Assembly: GCF_038050375.1 (NCBI RefSeq)
Contig: NZ_CP150886.1
Location: 3,141,318 to 3,205,317, forward strand
Origin: Okeanomitos corallinicola TIOX110
Lineage (GTDB): Bacteria; Cyanobacteriota; Cyanobacteriia; Cyanobacteriales; Nostocaceae
DNA: 64,000 nucleotides
Direction of reading: 5' to 3'
Shown here: positions 1 through 11,183 of the stretch, one piece after another
Layout: the number at the start of each line of letters is the position of its first letter
Position numbering within the stretch: the stretch's first letter is position 1
Position numbers and translations under genes: made by a program
Notes under the pieces: generated by a model
Database searches by the model: none
Seen by the model: only the letters and a program-made list of their open reading frames with translations
What the model was told of the DNA's origin: nothing

Positions 1-1
1 C

Positions 2-745
2 ATAGATATTACCCATCTTCCCGACCACACCGAGTTACCAGAGTCGGATGGAACATTTGTGTTAGCGAAGCGTACCGTAGGTCAAAATTTTCAAGAACAT
101 CCCCAAAGCATCTTACTAACAGACTCCATTAACAACGTATTGCAGAAAATACATCCTGATGGACAATATGCAATTGGTCAAGACTGTGGTATTTACTGGC
201 GTTTAACTGAACCACCAGAAAAAGGTGCAGAAGCACCAGATTGGTTTTATGTAGCCAATGTACCACCAATGTTAAAAGGTAAATTCCGCAGGTCTTACGT
301 ATTGTGGCAGGAATATATAGCACCTTTAATAGTTTTAGAATTTGTGTCTGGTGATGGTACAGAAGAAAGGGATAAAACACCATTTAACGGTAAGTTCTGG
401 GTATATGAACAAGCAATTAGAGTACCGTTTTATGGTATTTATGAAGTCCAGAAAGCCAGTGTAGAAGTGTATTATTTAGTGAATGGACGTTATGAATTAT
501 TACCAGCTAATGAAAGAGGTCATTATCCAATTTTACCGTTAGGTGTAGAGTTGGGTATTTGGGAAGGACAGTATAATAATATGCAAGCTCCCTGGTTACG
601 TTGGTGGGATTTACAGGGGAATTTGTTGTTGCATAGTGGTGAGAAAACCCAGCAGTTAACATCTCAGTTAGAACAAGAACAGCAAAAAGCCGCACGTTTA
701 GCGGAAAGGTTGCGGGAGTTGGGGGTTAACCCGGATGAGGTTTAA
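2..745 (+). CDS. Uma2 family restriction-endonuclease-like protein (5' partial)
   Basis: The reading frame is open from the first bases of the window, so the true start lies upstream. Uma2 proteins are cyanobacteria-rich PD-(D/E)XK-fold nucleases of unknown role, usually in many copies per genome. The visible part has the family features: LPDHTELPESDGTF near the start, YWRLTEPPEKG in the middle, an acidic VLEFVSGDGTEERD segment, and a C-terminal coiled coil rich in Gln/Glu/Arg (about the last 35 residues). A GTG at 59 could serve as a start but would cut into conserved sequence. About eight residues (VLAKRTVG, bases 58-82) look like an in-frame insertion derived from a small dispersed repeat found elsewhere in this window. 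A cell function cannot be assigned. Confidence 0.8.
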   Translation: MDITHLPDHTELPESDGTFVLAKRTVGQNFQEHPQSILLTDSINNVLQKIHPDGQYAIGQDCGIYWRLTEPPEKGAEAPDWFYVANVPPMLKGKFRRSYVLWQEYIAPLIVLEFVSGDGTEERDKTPFNGKFWVYEQAIRVPFYGIYEVQKASVEVYYLVNGRYELLPANERGHYPILPLGVELGIWEGQYNNMQAPWLRWWDLQGNLLLHSGEKTQQLTSQLEQEQQKAARLAERLRELGVNPDEV

Positions 746-751
746 ATATAC

Positions 752-780
752 CTCACGCAAAGACGCAAAGGCGCAAAGAA
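752..780. repeat. Dispersed CGCAAAG repeat, left copy
   Basis: A 29-base block built from CGCAAAGA-like units follows the Uma2 gene. An almost identical block in inverted orientation lies at 2112-2140, so the two bracket the gene pair at 992-2088. Related copies are at 22307-22336, 22356-22382, 26301-26330 and 61430-61453. Confidence 0.7.
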
Positions 781-991
781 TAAAAGTCTAAGATTTTTAA
801 GTATTGATCATAAAGAATTTCTGTAGAGACATCACACATAGCGTCTCTATATTTTTTTGCGTAGATGTCTGTACGGGGAAAATCAACCTTTTTCACAAAA
901 TCCAAAAATCTTAGCTAAGACTATTGTAATTTTAGAAAATAGGGTTTATGATGTTTCCAGGAATCTTAAATAAGGTTTTTGGAAAAATTTA

Positions 992-1615
992 ATGTCAAAA
1001 ATTATATACGATGTCATCCAACGCTTTGAGGTTGAAAACGGTATTCCTCGCTTGGTTTCAACTAATATTCAAGTAATTGAAGGTGGGGAAGATTTGTTAT
1101 CTTTAGCTATCAGTATGTTAGGTAAAATGGGTTTTTATGAGAAGTTTGAGGAGAAGCGAACATCTCAATATATAGGATATCGGTTGAAAAATCCTGGTAA
1201 GGGTGCTAAACGTTATCAGTTAGTTTTGGCACAGAGAAAAGATGGTTTAGATATATCTATAGATAAAGATTACTTGCGTCCACATTTGACATCAGTTTCA
1301 GTTATCGAAGGAAAGATGACGATGACAAAATATAACGAAGAATCATCTTATTTCTACTGGTTTCGTGGTTGTCAAGATGATATTTATAATGTTCTGCGGA
1401 TTTTACATATAGCTGAACCTACAGTTATATTTAAAGGTTCATGGTTCCAAGTAAGAGATCATAAGTATATAGATGATCTAAATAAAAACAATTCGTGTAT
1501 TCCGTTTTACTCTAATCACCTATTTACCTATACTTGGCAAGCTTCAATAACCAGTAAAGAATTGTTAGAAGAATTTATTAGTTACTTTGCAAAAATATTA
1601 ATGGAGCAAAACTAA
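992..1615 (+). CDS. Hypothetical protein, 207 aa
   Basis: I do not recognise this family. The protein is soluble-looking, with no signal peptide or membrane segment, and has a mixed alpha/beta pattern rich in Tyr, Lys and Ile. The stop codon TAA shares its last base with the ATG of the next gene (1615), so the two are translationally coupled. Because the partner is a DUF2726-type nuclease-fold protein, a DNA- or RNA-related accessory role is possible, but that is inference from context. The pair is bracketed by inverted copies of a dispersed repeat. No RBS stands out just before the start. Confidence 0.55.
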   Translation: MSKIIYDVIQRFEVENGIPRLVSTNIQVIEGGEDLLSLAISMLGKMGFYEKFEEKRTSQYIGYRLKNPGKGAKRYQLVLAQRKDGLDISIDKDYLRPHLTSVSVIEGKMTMTKYNEESSYFYWFRGCQDDIYNVLRILHIAEPTVIFKGSWFQVRDHKYIDDLNKNNSCIPFYSNHLFTYTWQASITSKELLEEFISYFAKILMEQN

Positions 1616-2088
1616 TGTATATCAAACCCAAAAGATTGGTTAACCTTTACGAAGAAAGAATGTTAGAATTTCTCCAAACCTGCATAGATGAAAATTATAA
1701 ACTTCATACCCAGGTTAGCTTGTCTCAATTTTGTGAACCAGTTGCTATAATTGATAGTAAACTCCACAACTTTTGGTTAACCTCCAGTGTAGACGCTCTG
1801 ATCACAAACAATAATTATCAACCTTGCTTAGTGGTAGAATTTCAATCTACATATCATGATAATCCTGAAGCAAGAGAACGGGACACCAAAAAATTACATT
1901 TACTCACATTAGCAGGAGTTCCATTACTTTATTCACGAATCAAAGACCTTGGATTATTACATCTTTACAACCAAAATGAACAAATAATATTTAACCTCTT
2001 CACAGGAGAAAATAGAGAAAACGCCACATCTTTAATTAAAAATTATTGTCCACCATCCAACTTATCTCATTTACCAGAAATAGCATAA
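1615..2088 (+). CDS. DUF2726-like protein (PD-(D/E)XK-type fold)
   Basis: The 157-residue protein fits the DUF2726 layout: an N-terminal helix (RMLEFLQTCIDE), a VSLSQF strand, a conserved Asp in SSVDALIT, the strand CLVVEFQST carrying the acidic residue, then an RERDTKK helix and the AGVPLLYSR strand. This D...ExQ plus RD/AGxPLL pattern is typical of the restriction-endonuclease-like superfamily; the Lys of ExK is replaced by Gln, which also occurs in active members. It overlaps the upstream gene by one base. Function is unknown; DUF2726 is often fused or linked to DNA-processing enzymes. A dispersed repeat follows at 2112. Confidence 0.6.
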   Translation: MYIKPKRLVNLYEERMLEFLQTCIDENYKLHTQVSLSQFCEPVAIIDSKLHNFWLTSSVDALITNNNYQPCLVVEFQSTYHDNPEARERDTKKLHLLTLAGVPLLYSRIKDLGLLHLYNQNEQIIFNLFTGENRENATSLIKNYCPPSNLSHLPEIA

Positions 2089-2111
2089 TAACGATATCTT
2101 CTTCGCGCTCT

Positions 2112-2140
2112 TTCTTTGCGTCTTTGCGTCTTTGCGTGAA
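2112..2140. repeat. Dispersed TTTGCGTC repeat, right copy
   Basis: Three near-perfect TTTGCGTC units ending in GTGAA. This is the inverted partner of 752-780, with about one mismatch over 29 bases when compared by eye. Confidence 0.7.
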
Positions 2141-2266
2141 AAAAATCTTCATTCCAAAATAGTATCAACCACCACAAAACCCAAAAATTGATCAAGCAAA
2201 TATCACACAATTACTAAATAAAAAAACCTCCCCCCACTCATAAACAAAATGCTAGAATCTGAAAGA

Positions 2267-3738
<1,472 letters not shown>

Positions 3739-3755
3739 TAACTAAATAAATAGAT

Positions 3756-3780
3756 CCTCGACTTCTTGAAAAAGTCGGGG
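3756..3780 (+). terminator. Hairpin after thiC
   Basis: A 9-bp stem (3756-3764 with 3772-3780, one G-T pair) encloses a 7-base loop. It resembles the AAGTCGGGG palindromes that are scattered in Nostocales genomes. No strong T-run follows, so it may be a repeat, a weak terminator or an RNA-stabilising element. Confidence 0.5.
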
Positions 3781-3822
3781 ATTTGGAAATTCCCAATATC
3801 AAAATTAACCCCGAAAAAAGCT

Positions 3823-4005
3823 ATGAGTGAACAAATTAAGTGGACTGTGGAAGCAGAAGCGAAAATTAAAGAAATTCCTTTTTTTGTGCGTCCTTTTGCC
3901 AGGAAAAAGATTGAAAATTATGCTCAGGAGAATGGTGTTTATTTAATAAATATAGAAGTTTATGATCAGGCTAAACAGTTATTTAATAAAAATCATAATA
4001 ATTAA
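3823..4005 (+). CDS. PCP-reductase-domain small protein
   Basis: This 60-residue protein (MSEQIKWTVEAEAKIKEIP...) matches the small domain found at the C-terminus of the light-independent protochlorophyllide reductase subunit ChlB/BchB: W-x-x-E-A-x-x-K-I-x-x-I-P-F-F-V-R-P-x-A-R-K-K-I-E followed by a hydrophobic strand and a second helix. Stand-alone copies are common in cyanobacteria, with no proven role. The ATG at 3823 is preferred because residues encoded upstream of it derive from the thiC hairpin. A rho-independent terminator follows at 4112. Confidence 0.75.
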   Translation: MSEQIKWTVEAEAKIKEIPFFVRPFARKKIENYAQENGVYLINIEVYDQAKQLFNKNHNN

Positions 4006-4111
4006 GATATTTAAGTAGAAAAGCCCGAAAAAAACGGATAAAATCTATTTTGAAAACTCATGAAATTAACTTACCAAATACTCTCTATTTTTTGAGATAA
4101 AAAATTAACAT

Positions 4112-4158
4112 CAGCCAGAAAAATTGTAGCCACCTAATTTTCCTGGCTGGAATTTTTT
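4112..4158 (+). terminator. Rho-independent terminator
   Basis: The arms CAGCCAG (4112-4118) and CTGGCTG (4143-4149) are extended by AAAATT/AATTTT. A T-rich tract (4152-4157) follows. It probably ends the transcript of the PCP-reductase-domain gene. Confidence 0.75.
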
Positions 4159-4399
4159 AAAAATATCCAAAATCTGAGTCACATCTGCTGAATGTGGGAT
4201 AATTGCTCAATATGAGCTTAGTGGACATTTTACCTACCAGATACTGACTCCTAGAAGTGGTCTACTGGTGTATCTGCAAGGGTGCAGTATTGTCAATTTA
4301 ATTAAATCAACCTAACAATAAAGAGAAAATTGCCAAAAAGCTGTTAGTTATTAACTGTGACTTTTTGCCAAACATGATTTTAATTGCTGACTGATTGTG
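4159..4399 (+). other. Gene-free leader upstream of ndhD
   Basis: Together with the terminator to its left, this makes a stretch of about 390 bases without a gene. I see only AT-rich sequence that should contain the ndhD promoter. No clear -35/-10 pair or operator could be fixed by eye. Confidence 0.4.
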
Positions 4400-5974
4400 A
4401 TGAATATAGCTAATTTTCCGTGGTTGACGACGATTATTTTATTTCCCATAGCTGCGTCGCTACTGCTTCCCATCATCCCAGATAAAGAAGGCAAAACAGT
4501 GCGCTGGTATTCCCTCGCTGTGGGGTTGATAGATTTCGCGCTGATTGTTTACGCCTTTTGTACTGGTTACGATTTCTCCAATCCCGATTTGCAACTGGTG
4601 GAGAGTTACCCCTGGGTTCCCCAATTGGGTTTAAACTGGTCTGTGGGCGCTGATGGCTTATCTATGCCCCTGATTTTGCTAACTGGATTTATTACCACCT
4701 TGGCGGTTTTAGCAGCTTGGCCTGTCACCTTCAAGCCGAAATTATTTTTCTTCTTGATTTTGGCAATGTATGGCGGTCAAATCGCTGTCTTCGCTGTCCA
4801 GGATATGCTGTTATTCTTCCTGGTGTGGGAATTGGAACTTGTGCCAATTTACTTCCTGCTGTCAATTTGGGGCGGTAAAAAACGCCAATATGCAGCGACT
4901 AAGTTTATCTTATACACTGCTGGCGGTTCGCTGTTTATTTTGCTGTCTTCTTTGACGATGGGATTTTATGGCGATACAGTTACCTTTGATATGCAGTCCC
5001 TGGCATTAAAAGATTTCGGACTAAATTTACAACTTTTACTCTACGCTGGTTTTCTGATTGCCTACGCTGTCAAGTTGCCCATTATTCCTTTGCATACTTG
5101 GCTACCAGATGCCCACGGTGAAGCTACAGCACCTGTGCATATGTTACTAGCAGGTATTTTGCTGAAAATGGGTGGTTATGCTTTAATTCGCATGAATGCC
5201 CAAATGCTTCCCGATGCCCATGCTTATGTTGCCCCGGTTTTGGTGGTTTTGGGGGTAGTAAATATCATCTACGCGGCTTTAACATCCTTTGCCCAAAGGA
5301 ACTTAAAACGGAAAATTGCCTACTCTTCAATTTCTCACATGGGCTTTGTTCTGATTGGGATTGCCTCTTTTACCGATTTGGGTCTGAGTGGGGCAGTTTT
5401 ACAAATGGTTTCTCACGGTTTAATTGGGGCCAGTTTGTTCTTCTTGGTTGGTGCAACCTATGACCGCACACATACCCTGATGTTAGATGAAATGGGTGGT
5501 GTGGGTAAGCGAATGAAGAAGATTTTTGCGATGTTTACAACTTGTTCCATGGCTTCTTTAGCATTGCCAGGAATGAGTGGTTTTGTCGCAGAATTAATGG
5601 TATTTGTGGGCTTTGCAACTAGCGATGCTTATAACCCTACATTCAAAGTTATCGTCATTTTCTTAATGGCGGTGGGTGTGATTTTAACGCCAATTTATCT
5701 ACTTTCAATGTTGCGAGAAATTTTCTACGGTCAAGAAAACGAAGAGTTAGTTTCTCACCAAGCTTTGATTGATGCTGAACCCCGTGAAGTGTTTATCATT
5801 GCTTGTTTGTTGATTCCTATTATTGGCATTGGTTTTTATCCCAAGTTGCTAACACAAATGTACGACGCTACAACTGTACAATTGACGGCAAGATTGCGTA
5901 ATTCTGTGCCAACTTTGACGGCTGAGAAAGCAGTGGAAACTGTTTCTTTGAGTGCGCCTGTAATTGGTCAATAA
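4400..5974 (+). CDS. ndhD: NAD(P)H-quinone oxidoreductase chain 4 (NdhD), copy 1
   Basis: NdhD is a proton-pumping antiporter-like membrane subunit of the NDH-1 complex in the thylakoid membrane, used in respiration and cyclic electron flow. The roughly 524-residue protein is almost wholly hydrophobic, with about 14 membrane segments. It has the family motifs [23 protein letters not shown] (the conserved Glu of TM5), [17 protein letters not shown] and [12 protein letters not shown]. The ATG at 4400 is preferred to the adjacent GTG at 4397, because [11 protein letters not shown] matches related N-termini. Sequence style is of the NdhD1/D2 respiratory class rather than the CO2-uptake D3/D4 class (inference). 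Two further paralogues are at 26388 and 29960; no ndhF is nearby. Confidence 0.93.
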   Translation: MNIANFPWLTTIILFPIAASLLLPIIPDKEGKTVRWYSLAVGLIDFALIVYAFCTGYDFSNPDLQLVESYPWVPQLGLNWSVGADGLSMPLILLTGFITTLAVLAAWPVTFKPKLFFFLILAMYGGQIAVFAVQDMLLFFLVWELELVPIYFLLSIWGGKKRQYAATKFILYTAGGSLFILLSSLTMGFYGDTVTFDMQSLALKDFGLNLQLLLYAGFLIAYAVKLPIIPLHTWLPDAHGEATAPVHMLLAGILLKMGGYALIRMNAQMLPDAHAYVAPVLVVLGVVNIIYAALTSFAQRNLKRKIAYSSISHMGFVLIGIASFTDLGLSGAVLQMVSHGLIGASLFFLVGATYDRTHTLMLDEMGGVGKRMKKIFAMFTTCSMASLALPGMSGFVAELMVFVGFATSDAYNPTFKVIVIFLMAVGVILTPIYLLSMLREIFYGQENEELVSHQALIDAEPREVFIIACLLIPIIGIGFYPKLLTQMYDATTVQLTARLRNSVPTLTAEKAVETVSLSAPVIGQ

Positions 5975-6002
5975 TTGTTAATTACAAATACAATTTTGAA
6001 TT

Positions 6003-6030
6003 AGGGTAGATATTATATCTGCCCTTTTTT
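6003..6030 (+). terminator. Rho-independent terminator of ndhD copy 1
   Basis: A 9-bp stem AGGGTAGAT/ATCTGCCCT with one G-T pair (6003-6011 and 6017-6025) has a 5-base loop and is followed by six T. It lies between two convergent genes. Confidence 0.8.
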
Positions 6031-6044
6031 ATGAATAGGCTTTG

Positions 6045-6659
6045 TTAAGATAATGAAAAGAATTTTTTAATTTTATTAGGATTTAATAATTTATCATCTT
6101 GTTTTTCATCCCAATAAAAACGATAAAACAATTGTTCGTCTTTAAAATTATGATCATTAGTAACATGATGAATCCATTTTTCATCAACTAATCTCTGTCC
6201 TAAAAGAATCGCATTTTCCTGGGAAATTTTCAGTGATTCTATCAACCAAGCTACGGCTTCTTTGCCTACAAAGCAACGGTGATAAACTCTCAAATTATGC
6301 CGACGGTCTTCAATTCTAATTCCCCCTACATTCCGCATTTTTGTGACTAATTCTTCTAGGTTAATATCAGCAATATCAATATCTTTGGTATCGTGAGATT
6401 TGATTTTAACTTGATCATTTTCTTGCCAGATGTCATAGTTGGTACTTTCTTCAACTAAAATTACTAAAAAATGACCTTTATTTTCTACAGACATAAATTT
6501 GGCTTTTTCAATTGCAGCTTGCTTTTCATGTTTAGGAAAAAACTCTATTTTAGTAAATAATTTCCCTCCATAAGACATTCCATCTATGGTGTGCAGTTTA
6601 TTATCTCTGGAATAGGTAATTTGACAATATTCGACTTGTTCAGCAGCAACTAGTAACAT
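6045..6659 (-). CDS. DEP domain-containing protein
   Basis: The C-terminal part (about residues 107-185) is a DEP domain: MRNVGGIRIEDRR, then YHRCFVGKEAVAWLIE, a helix with LGQRLVDEKWIHHV, and a final FYRFYWDE strand. DEP domains mediate membrane or protein docking in signalling. The N-terminal 100 residues contain alternating strands (VEYCQITYSRDNK, FLVILVEE) without a family I recognise. It converges with ndhD and has no obvious operon partner; clpB lies upstream on the same strand across about 170 bases. The ATG at 6659 is the only sensible start. Confidence 0.75.
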   Translation of the reverse strand: MLLVAAEQVEYCQITYSRDNKLHTIDGMSYGGKLFTKIEFFPKHEKQAAIEKAKFMSVENKGHFLVILVEESTNYDIWQENDQVKIKSHDTKDIDIADINLEELVTKMRNVGGIRIEDRRHNLRVYHRCFVGKEAVAWLIESLKISQENAILLGQRLVDEKWIHHVTNDHNFKDEQLFYRFYWDEKQDDKLLNPNKIKKFFSLS

Positions 6660-6827
6660 AGTAATTTAACCTCATTTTCAAAGTTGAGCCAGTATCTGAT
6701 CAGATTAAGATAAATTTACTTTACATTTAAAAGATAGATACAGCCCTAACCCCTGACTTTCAGAAAAAACTAGTGGCTAAATTTTATACTACCAACATTA
6801 CTAAATATAATTGGAGGATAAAGCAAT

Positions 6828-9512
6828 TTAGACATCTGAGGATGTTTCTAATAATTTAACAGCCTTAGTTTTAGCTACATTCTTTACAGGTGCTTTCTTG
6901 GTAAAAGTTAACCCATGTTCACCTTTTTCAATAATAATTGTGTCACCAGAGATAAAGGTATTTTCTAATAATTTGGTAGCGAGAGGGTTTTCAACTTCGC
7001 GCTGAATTGACCTTTTTAATGGACGTGCGCCATACACTGGATCATAACCAGCTTCAACCAAATGGTCACAGGCGGCTTGAGATATTTCAAAGGATATTTT
7101 TTGCTCTTTGAGTAGATTTTCCACCCGTTTCAATTGAATACGAATAATGTGCCGCATTTCTGAACGGCTGAGGGTATGGAACAATATTAAGTCATCAACG
7201 CGGTTGAGAAATTCGGGGCGGAAGTGCGATCGCAAAGATTCCATCACCCTGTTTCGCATTATATCATACTTGGAGTCATCACCAGCAACATCCAAAATAT
7301 GCTCACTGCCAAGGTTGCTAGTCATGACTATAACTGTGTTTCGGAAATCAACTCCCCTACCTTGTGAGTCCGTAACTCTACCATCATCTAATACTTGAAG
7401 CAAAATATTAAACACATCGGGATGGGCTTTTTCTACTTCATCTAGCAACACTACAGAATAGGGATGACGACGAATAGCTTCGGAAAGTTGACCACCTTCT
7501 TCATAACCGATGTATCCAGGAGGCGCACCCACTAGGCGGGAAACGGAGTGTTTTTCCATGTACTCGGACATATCCAACCGCACCAAAGCATCATCGGAAT
7601 CAAAGAGAAATTGAGCTAAAGCGCGGGCGAGTTCGGTTTTACCTACCCCAGTCGGTCCCATGAACAAAAATGACCCAATAGGACGTGAGGGGTCTTTCAT
7701 CCCTGCACGGGCGCGACGAATGGCCGCAGCAACGGCAGAAACAGCTTCTTCCTGTCCAATTACCCGTTCATGTAAATGGCTTTCTAATTTCAGTAATTTC
7801 TGCCGTTCTGATTCTAACAGGCGGTTAACTGGTATACCTGTCCATTTGGCGACTATTTCGGCTATGTCGGCTTCTGTGACTTGTTCTCGCAGCAGGGTAG
7901 AACCTTGACTTTGAATTTCTAGGAGTTTTGTTTCTTTAATTTCCCGTTCTCTTTGCACTCCTTCTAATTTACCGTATTTCAATTGAGCCGCTTTGTTTAA
8001 ATCATAATCCCTTTCTGCTTGTTCAATTTGCACCCGCATTGCGTCTTCTTCTTTTTTGAGGGTGCTAATTGCTTCTAATAATTGCTTTTCCCCTTGCCAT
8101 TGTTCATTAAAGCTTTGCTGTTTAATTGTTAATGTGTTAATTTCTTGCTCAATTAGCTGTAATCTTTCTCTAGTTGGGGAAGTTTCGTTATCTTCTCCTG
8201 CTAATGATAGTTTTTCCATTTCTAGCTGCATTAAGCGTCTATCAATGGTTTCTAATTCCGCCGGTTTGGAGGTAATTTCCATTTTTAATTTCGCTGCGGC
8301 TTCGTCAACTAAGTCAATGGCTTTGTCTGGTAAAAATCTATCGGCAATATAACGGGCTGATAAAGTTGCTGCTGCTACTAAAGCGGAATCGGATATTTTA
8401 ACGTTGTGATGGACTTCGTAGCGTTCTTTCAAACCCCGTAAAATCGAGATTGTATTTTCTACGGTAGGTTGATCTACATATACCTGTTGAAATCTTCTTT
8501 CTAAAGCTGCGTCTTTTTCAATGAATTTACGATATTCATCTAAGGTGGTTGCACCGATACAACGTAACTCGCCCCTCGCTAACATGGGTTTAAGTAAGTT
8601 ACCCGCATCCATTGATCCTTGTTGGTTAGAACCTGCACCAACTACGGTATGCAGTTCATCAATAAATAGAACTATTTGCCCGTTTGATTCCGTAACTTCC
8701 CGGAGGACATTTTTTAAACGGTCTTCAAATTCACCACGGTATTTGGCCCCAGCAATGAGACTACCGATATCTAAAGAAATCAATTGACGGTTTTTTAAAG
8801 ATTCGGGAACGTCGCCATTAACCATTCTCTGGGCTAAAGCTTCGGCGATCGCAGTTTTGCCAACGCCCGGTTCTCCAATTAAAACTGGGTTATTTTTGCT
8901 ACGTCTTGATAATACTTGAATGACGCGGCGAATTTCATCATCGCGGCCGATTACAGGATCTAATTTTCCTGCTTTTGCCTGTTCTGTCAAATCTCTACCA
9001 AAACGCTCTAACGCTTGGTACTGTCCATCCTCAGTTTCTGTTTCGCTTGACTTGGGGGTGACTTTTTGAGTCACACGGACATTTTTAACAGCAGTTTCTA
9101 ATTTAGTAATATCAACATTTAAGGCTTTAAATATTCGTCTGCCGATACGTTCATCTTCTGCGAAGGCTAAGAAAACGTGACCTTCAGAAATTTCTGCATC
9201 TTTCATTCTGCCACGAATTTCTTCGGCTCTATCTAAAAGTAAATCTAAATTTCTACCTAGATATAATTGATCATTTTTTCCTATCCTGGGCTGACGTTTA
9301 GTATAAGCTTCTAACTGTTGCTGTAATTTAATTGGATCTATTTCAGCACGAGTAAGAATACCTGCGGATATACTACTAGATTCTTCTAAAAGGGCAAGAA
9401 TTAAATGTTCTACTTCTAATTGTTGTTGTTGATATGCACGAACTATATCCTGAGATTTAATCACTGCATCCCAGGTTGTATCAGTAAATTTATTTGGATC
9501 TGTAGGCTGCAT
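6828..9512 (-). CDS. clpB: Chaperone ClpB (AAA+ disaggregase)
   Basis: ClpB rescues aggregated proteins together with DnaK in the cytosol. The 894-residue product has the full layout: a Clp N-domain (residues 1-145), a first AAA module with Walker A GEPGVGKT at 213-220 and Walker B LFIDELH, a long coiled-coil middle domain with many Glu/Gln/Lys, and a second AAA module with [12 protein letters not shown] and [11 protein letters not shown]. There is no ClpP-binding IGF loop, which separates it from the ClpC at 58891. The C-terminal tail (about 25 residues rich in Lys/Val) is longer than in many ClpB. Cyanobacteria often carry two ClpB; which one this is cannot be decided. No CIRCE element is seen upstream. 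Confidence 0.95.
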   Translation of the reverse strand: MQPTDPNKFTDTTWDAVIKSQDIVRAYQQQQLEVEHLILALLEESSSISAGILTRAEIDPIKLQQQLEAYTKRQPRIGKNDQLYLGRNLDLLLDRAEEIRGRMKDAEISEGHVFLAFAEDERIGRRIFKALNVDITKLETAVKNVRVTQKVTPKSSETETEDGQYQALERFGRDLTEQAKAGKLDPVIGRDDEIRRVIQVLSRRSKNNPVLIGEPGVGKTAIAEALAQRMVNGDVPESLKNRQLISLDIGSLIAGAKYRGEFEDRLKNVLREVTESNGQIVLFIDELHTVVGAGSNQQGSMDAGNLLKPMLARGELRCIGATTLDEYRKFIEKDAALERRFQQVYVDQPTVENTISILRGLKERYEVHHNVKISDSALVAAATLSARYIADRFLPDKAIDLVDEAAAKLKMEITSKPAELETIDRRLMQLEMEKLSLAGEDNETSPTRERLQLIEQEINTLTIKQQSFNEQWQGEKQLLEAISTLKKEEDAMRVQIEQAERDYDLNKAAQLKYGKLEGVQREREIKETKLLEIQSQGSTLLREQVTEADIAEIVAKWTGIPVNRLLESERQKLLKLESHLHERVIGQEEAVSAVAAAIRRARAGMKDPSRPIGSFLFMGPTGVGKTELARALAQFLFDSDDALVRLDMSEYMEKHSVSRLVGAPPGYIGYEEGGQLSEAIRRHPYSVVLLDEVEKAHPDVFNILLQVLDDGRVTDSQGRGVDFRNTVIVMTSNLGSEHILDVAGDDSKYDIMRNRVMESLRSHFRPEFLNRVDDLILFHTLSRSEMRHIIRIQLKRVENLLKEQKISFEISQAACDHLVEAGYDPVYGARPLKRSIQREVENPLATKLLENTFISGDTIIIEKGEHGLTFTKKAPVKNVAKTKAVKLLETSSDV

Positions 9513-9648
9513 CTTTGAAAATTTTAGATTTTAGATTTTGACTTTAAGTTGATAAATTGGTGATTTGTAAAGAATAACACCTATTTTTCCCGTAATTTGA
9601 CCATTTTACGACATGAACACCAATCAAAAACACAAGCATTATTGTTGT

Positions 9649-9665
9649 GGTGGGCAATGCCCACC
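9649..9665. repeat. Palindrome GGTGGGC-AAT-GCCCACC
   Basis: A perfect 7-bp stem with a 3-base loop lies between gloA and clpB. It may act as a weak terminator for gloA on the minus strand, or be one of the dispersed palindromes seen in cyanobacteria. Confidence 0.6.
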
Positions 9666-9739
9666 TTACTCTAAGATAAGATCATTCAAAGCAGAATTAC
9701 TGAATTAACTTTAGAGATGTAGATGTTTCTTTATTTGAT

Positions 9740-10132
9740 CTACTTTAGTGTAGTTAACTGAATTAATTCAACTTTATATCCATCTGGATCTTCAACAAAA
9801 GCAATTATTGTAGAACCATGTTTCATTGGCCCTGGTTCTCTAACTACTTTAGCTCCACATTGTCTAATTTGCTCACAGGTGGCGTAAATGTCATCTACTC
9901 CCAGTGCAATATGACCATAGGCTGAACCTAAATCATATTTTTCCACACCCCAGTTGTAAGTTAATTCTAGGACTGTATTGTCACATTCATCACCGTAACC
10001 CACAAAAGCAAGGGTGAATTCTCCACCTGGATAGTCTTTGCGGCGGAGTAATTTCATACCCAATACATCACAATAGAATTTTAAGGACTCTTCTAAGTTG
10101 CCTACTCGCAACATTGTATGTAGTAATCGCAT
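9740..10132 (-). CDS. gloA: Lactoylglutathione lyase (glyoxalase I)
   Basis: This enzyme converts the methylglyoxal-glutathione hemithioacetal to S-lactoylglutathione. At 130 residues it has the standard length of the bacterial metal-activated form. All four metal ligands are present at the usual places: H5 (RLLHTMLRV), E56 (VLELTYNWG), H74 ([10 protein letters not shown]) and E122 (DGYKVELIQ). The conserved [10 protein letters not shown] end is intact. It lies upstream of clpB on the same strand, 227 bases apart with a palindrome between, so co-transcription is doubtful. Confidence 0.95.
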   Translation of the reverse strand: MRLLHTMLRVGNLEESLKFYCDVLGMKLLRRKDYPGGEFTLAFVGYGDECDNTVLELTYNWGVEKYDLGSAYGHIALGVDDIYATCEQIRQCGAKVVREPGPMKHGSTIIAFVEDPDGYKVELIQLTTLK

Positions 10133-10219
10133 ATTTACCCTTTACTTAACTCTTACATTTTATAGCTGATAGCTGAATCTTTACAGGATGTTTAGATAAC
10201 CTGAAAGCTGATAAATTTC

Positions 10220-11107
10220 CTATTTTAACAAAGGGAGTAAAAGGGTGACAAAATAGTAAACTAGGGGAGCAGTAAAAATGTAGCTGTCTGTCCGATCTAA
10301 GATGCCACCATGACCAGGTATTAATTGTCCTGAATCTTTAACTCCTGCATCTCTTTTTAACATGGATTCTGTTAAATCACCTAAGAGACTGGCAATACCA
10401 ATTAACACACCCAAAAGTGAACCTGTGACCAGGAAGTAAGGTAAATGGAGAAAATAAGCTCCTAATAAAGCGATGATAATGCTACCTGTAATTCCAAAAA
10501 TTGCTCCTTCTACTGTTTTTTTAGGACTGATATTTGAGAGAGGAGTTTTACCTAAAAATTTACCAAAAGTGTAAGCGCCAATATCAGCAGCCCAAATACA
10601 TAAAAAAGTTAAAACAGTAAATGTTAAACCTTGTGGTAATGTTTCTAATTTGCCTTGGGTAAAAATATCATGCCAATTATTCGGCCAGTAGCCACCAAAG
10701 GGAATATTACTGATGATATCTGTGCTATTGAGGTTTCTTAATCTTACCCAGTAACTAGGTAAATAACCAACGTAAAATAGCCCCATAATAGAAGCGGAAA
10801 TATCTGCAATGGTAGCAAATTGGGGTTGAAAGAGTAGGTAAAAACAAATAAATGTACCTGCTAGGGGCATGAGGGCATCAGCTAAACTAGCATTGAGAGT
10901 ACATATTGCTAGTAAAATGATACTAACAAAGATAGTTGTTTTAGCAGCAGGAGACATCCCTCTAGTACGGACTAAATTAAAATATTCCTGTTGACCTAGG
11001 AAGACGACGATCGCCATAGCTACAGTGAAGTACCAACCTCCTAATAAGGTTGAAGATAAGGCAAGGGCGATCGCCACAATTCCACTAATAATTCTTGACC
11101 AAGGCAT
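10220..11107 (-). CDS. cdsA: Phosphatidate cytidylyltransferase
   Basis: CdsA makes CDP-diacylglycerol from phosphatidate and CTP, feeding phosphatidylglycerol synthesis in the inner membrane. The protein has about eight membrane segments and the C-terminal signature SMLKRDAGVKDSGQLIPGHG followed by GILDRTD. I place the start at the ATG at 11107 (MPWSRIISG). An in-frame ATG at 11164 would add 19 residues encoded mostly by a heptamer repeat (11121-11155), which is unlikely to be native. It follows cbiT on the same strand with a 76-base gap, so the two may be co-transcribed. Confidence 0.93.
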   Translation of the reverse strand: MPWSRIISGIVAIALALSSTLLGGWYFTVAMAIVVFLGQQEYFNLVRTRGMSPAAKTTIFVSIILLAICTLNASLADALMPLAGTFICFYLLFQPQFATIADISASIMGLFYVGYLPSYWVRLRNLNSTDIISNIPFGGYWPNNWHDIFTQGKLETLPQGLTFTVLTFLCIWAADIGAYTFGKFLGKTPLSNISPKKTVEGAIFGITGSIIIALLGAYFLHLPYFLVTGSLLGVLIGIASLLGDLTESMLKRDAGVKDSGQLIPGHGGILDRTDSYIFTAPLVYYFVTLLLPLLK

Positions 11108-11120
11108 GGCATAATAATAT

Positions 11121-11155
11121 TTTTGATTTTTGATTTTTGATTTTTGATTTTTGAT
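11121..11155. repeat. Five tandem TTTTGAT heptamers
   Basis: Five perfect copies of TTTTGAT sit between cbiT and cdsA. This is a short tandemly repeated heptamer of the type common in heterocyst-forming cyanobacteria. On the minus strand the array is open in frame with cdsA. Confidence 0.9.
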
Positions 11156-11183
11156 TGAATCCAAAACCGAAAACCGAATAGAT

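Noticed and set aside
11108-11164. 19-residue N-terminal extension of CdsA
   Set aside because: The codons are encoded largely by the heptamer array and the conserved start MPWSR follows; I used the later ATG.
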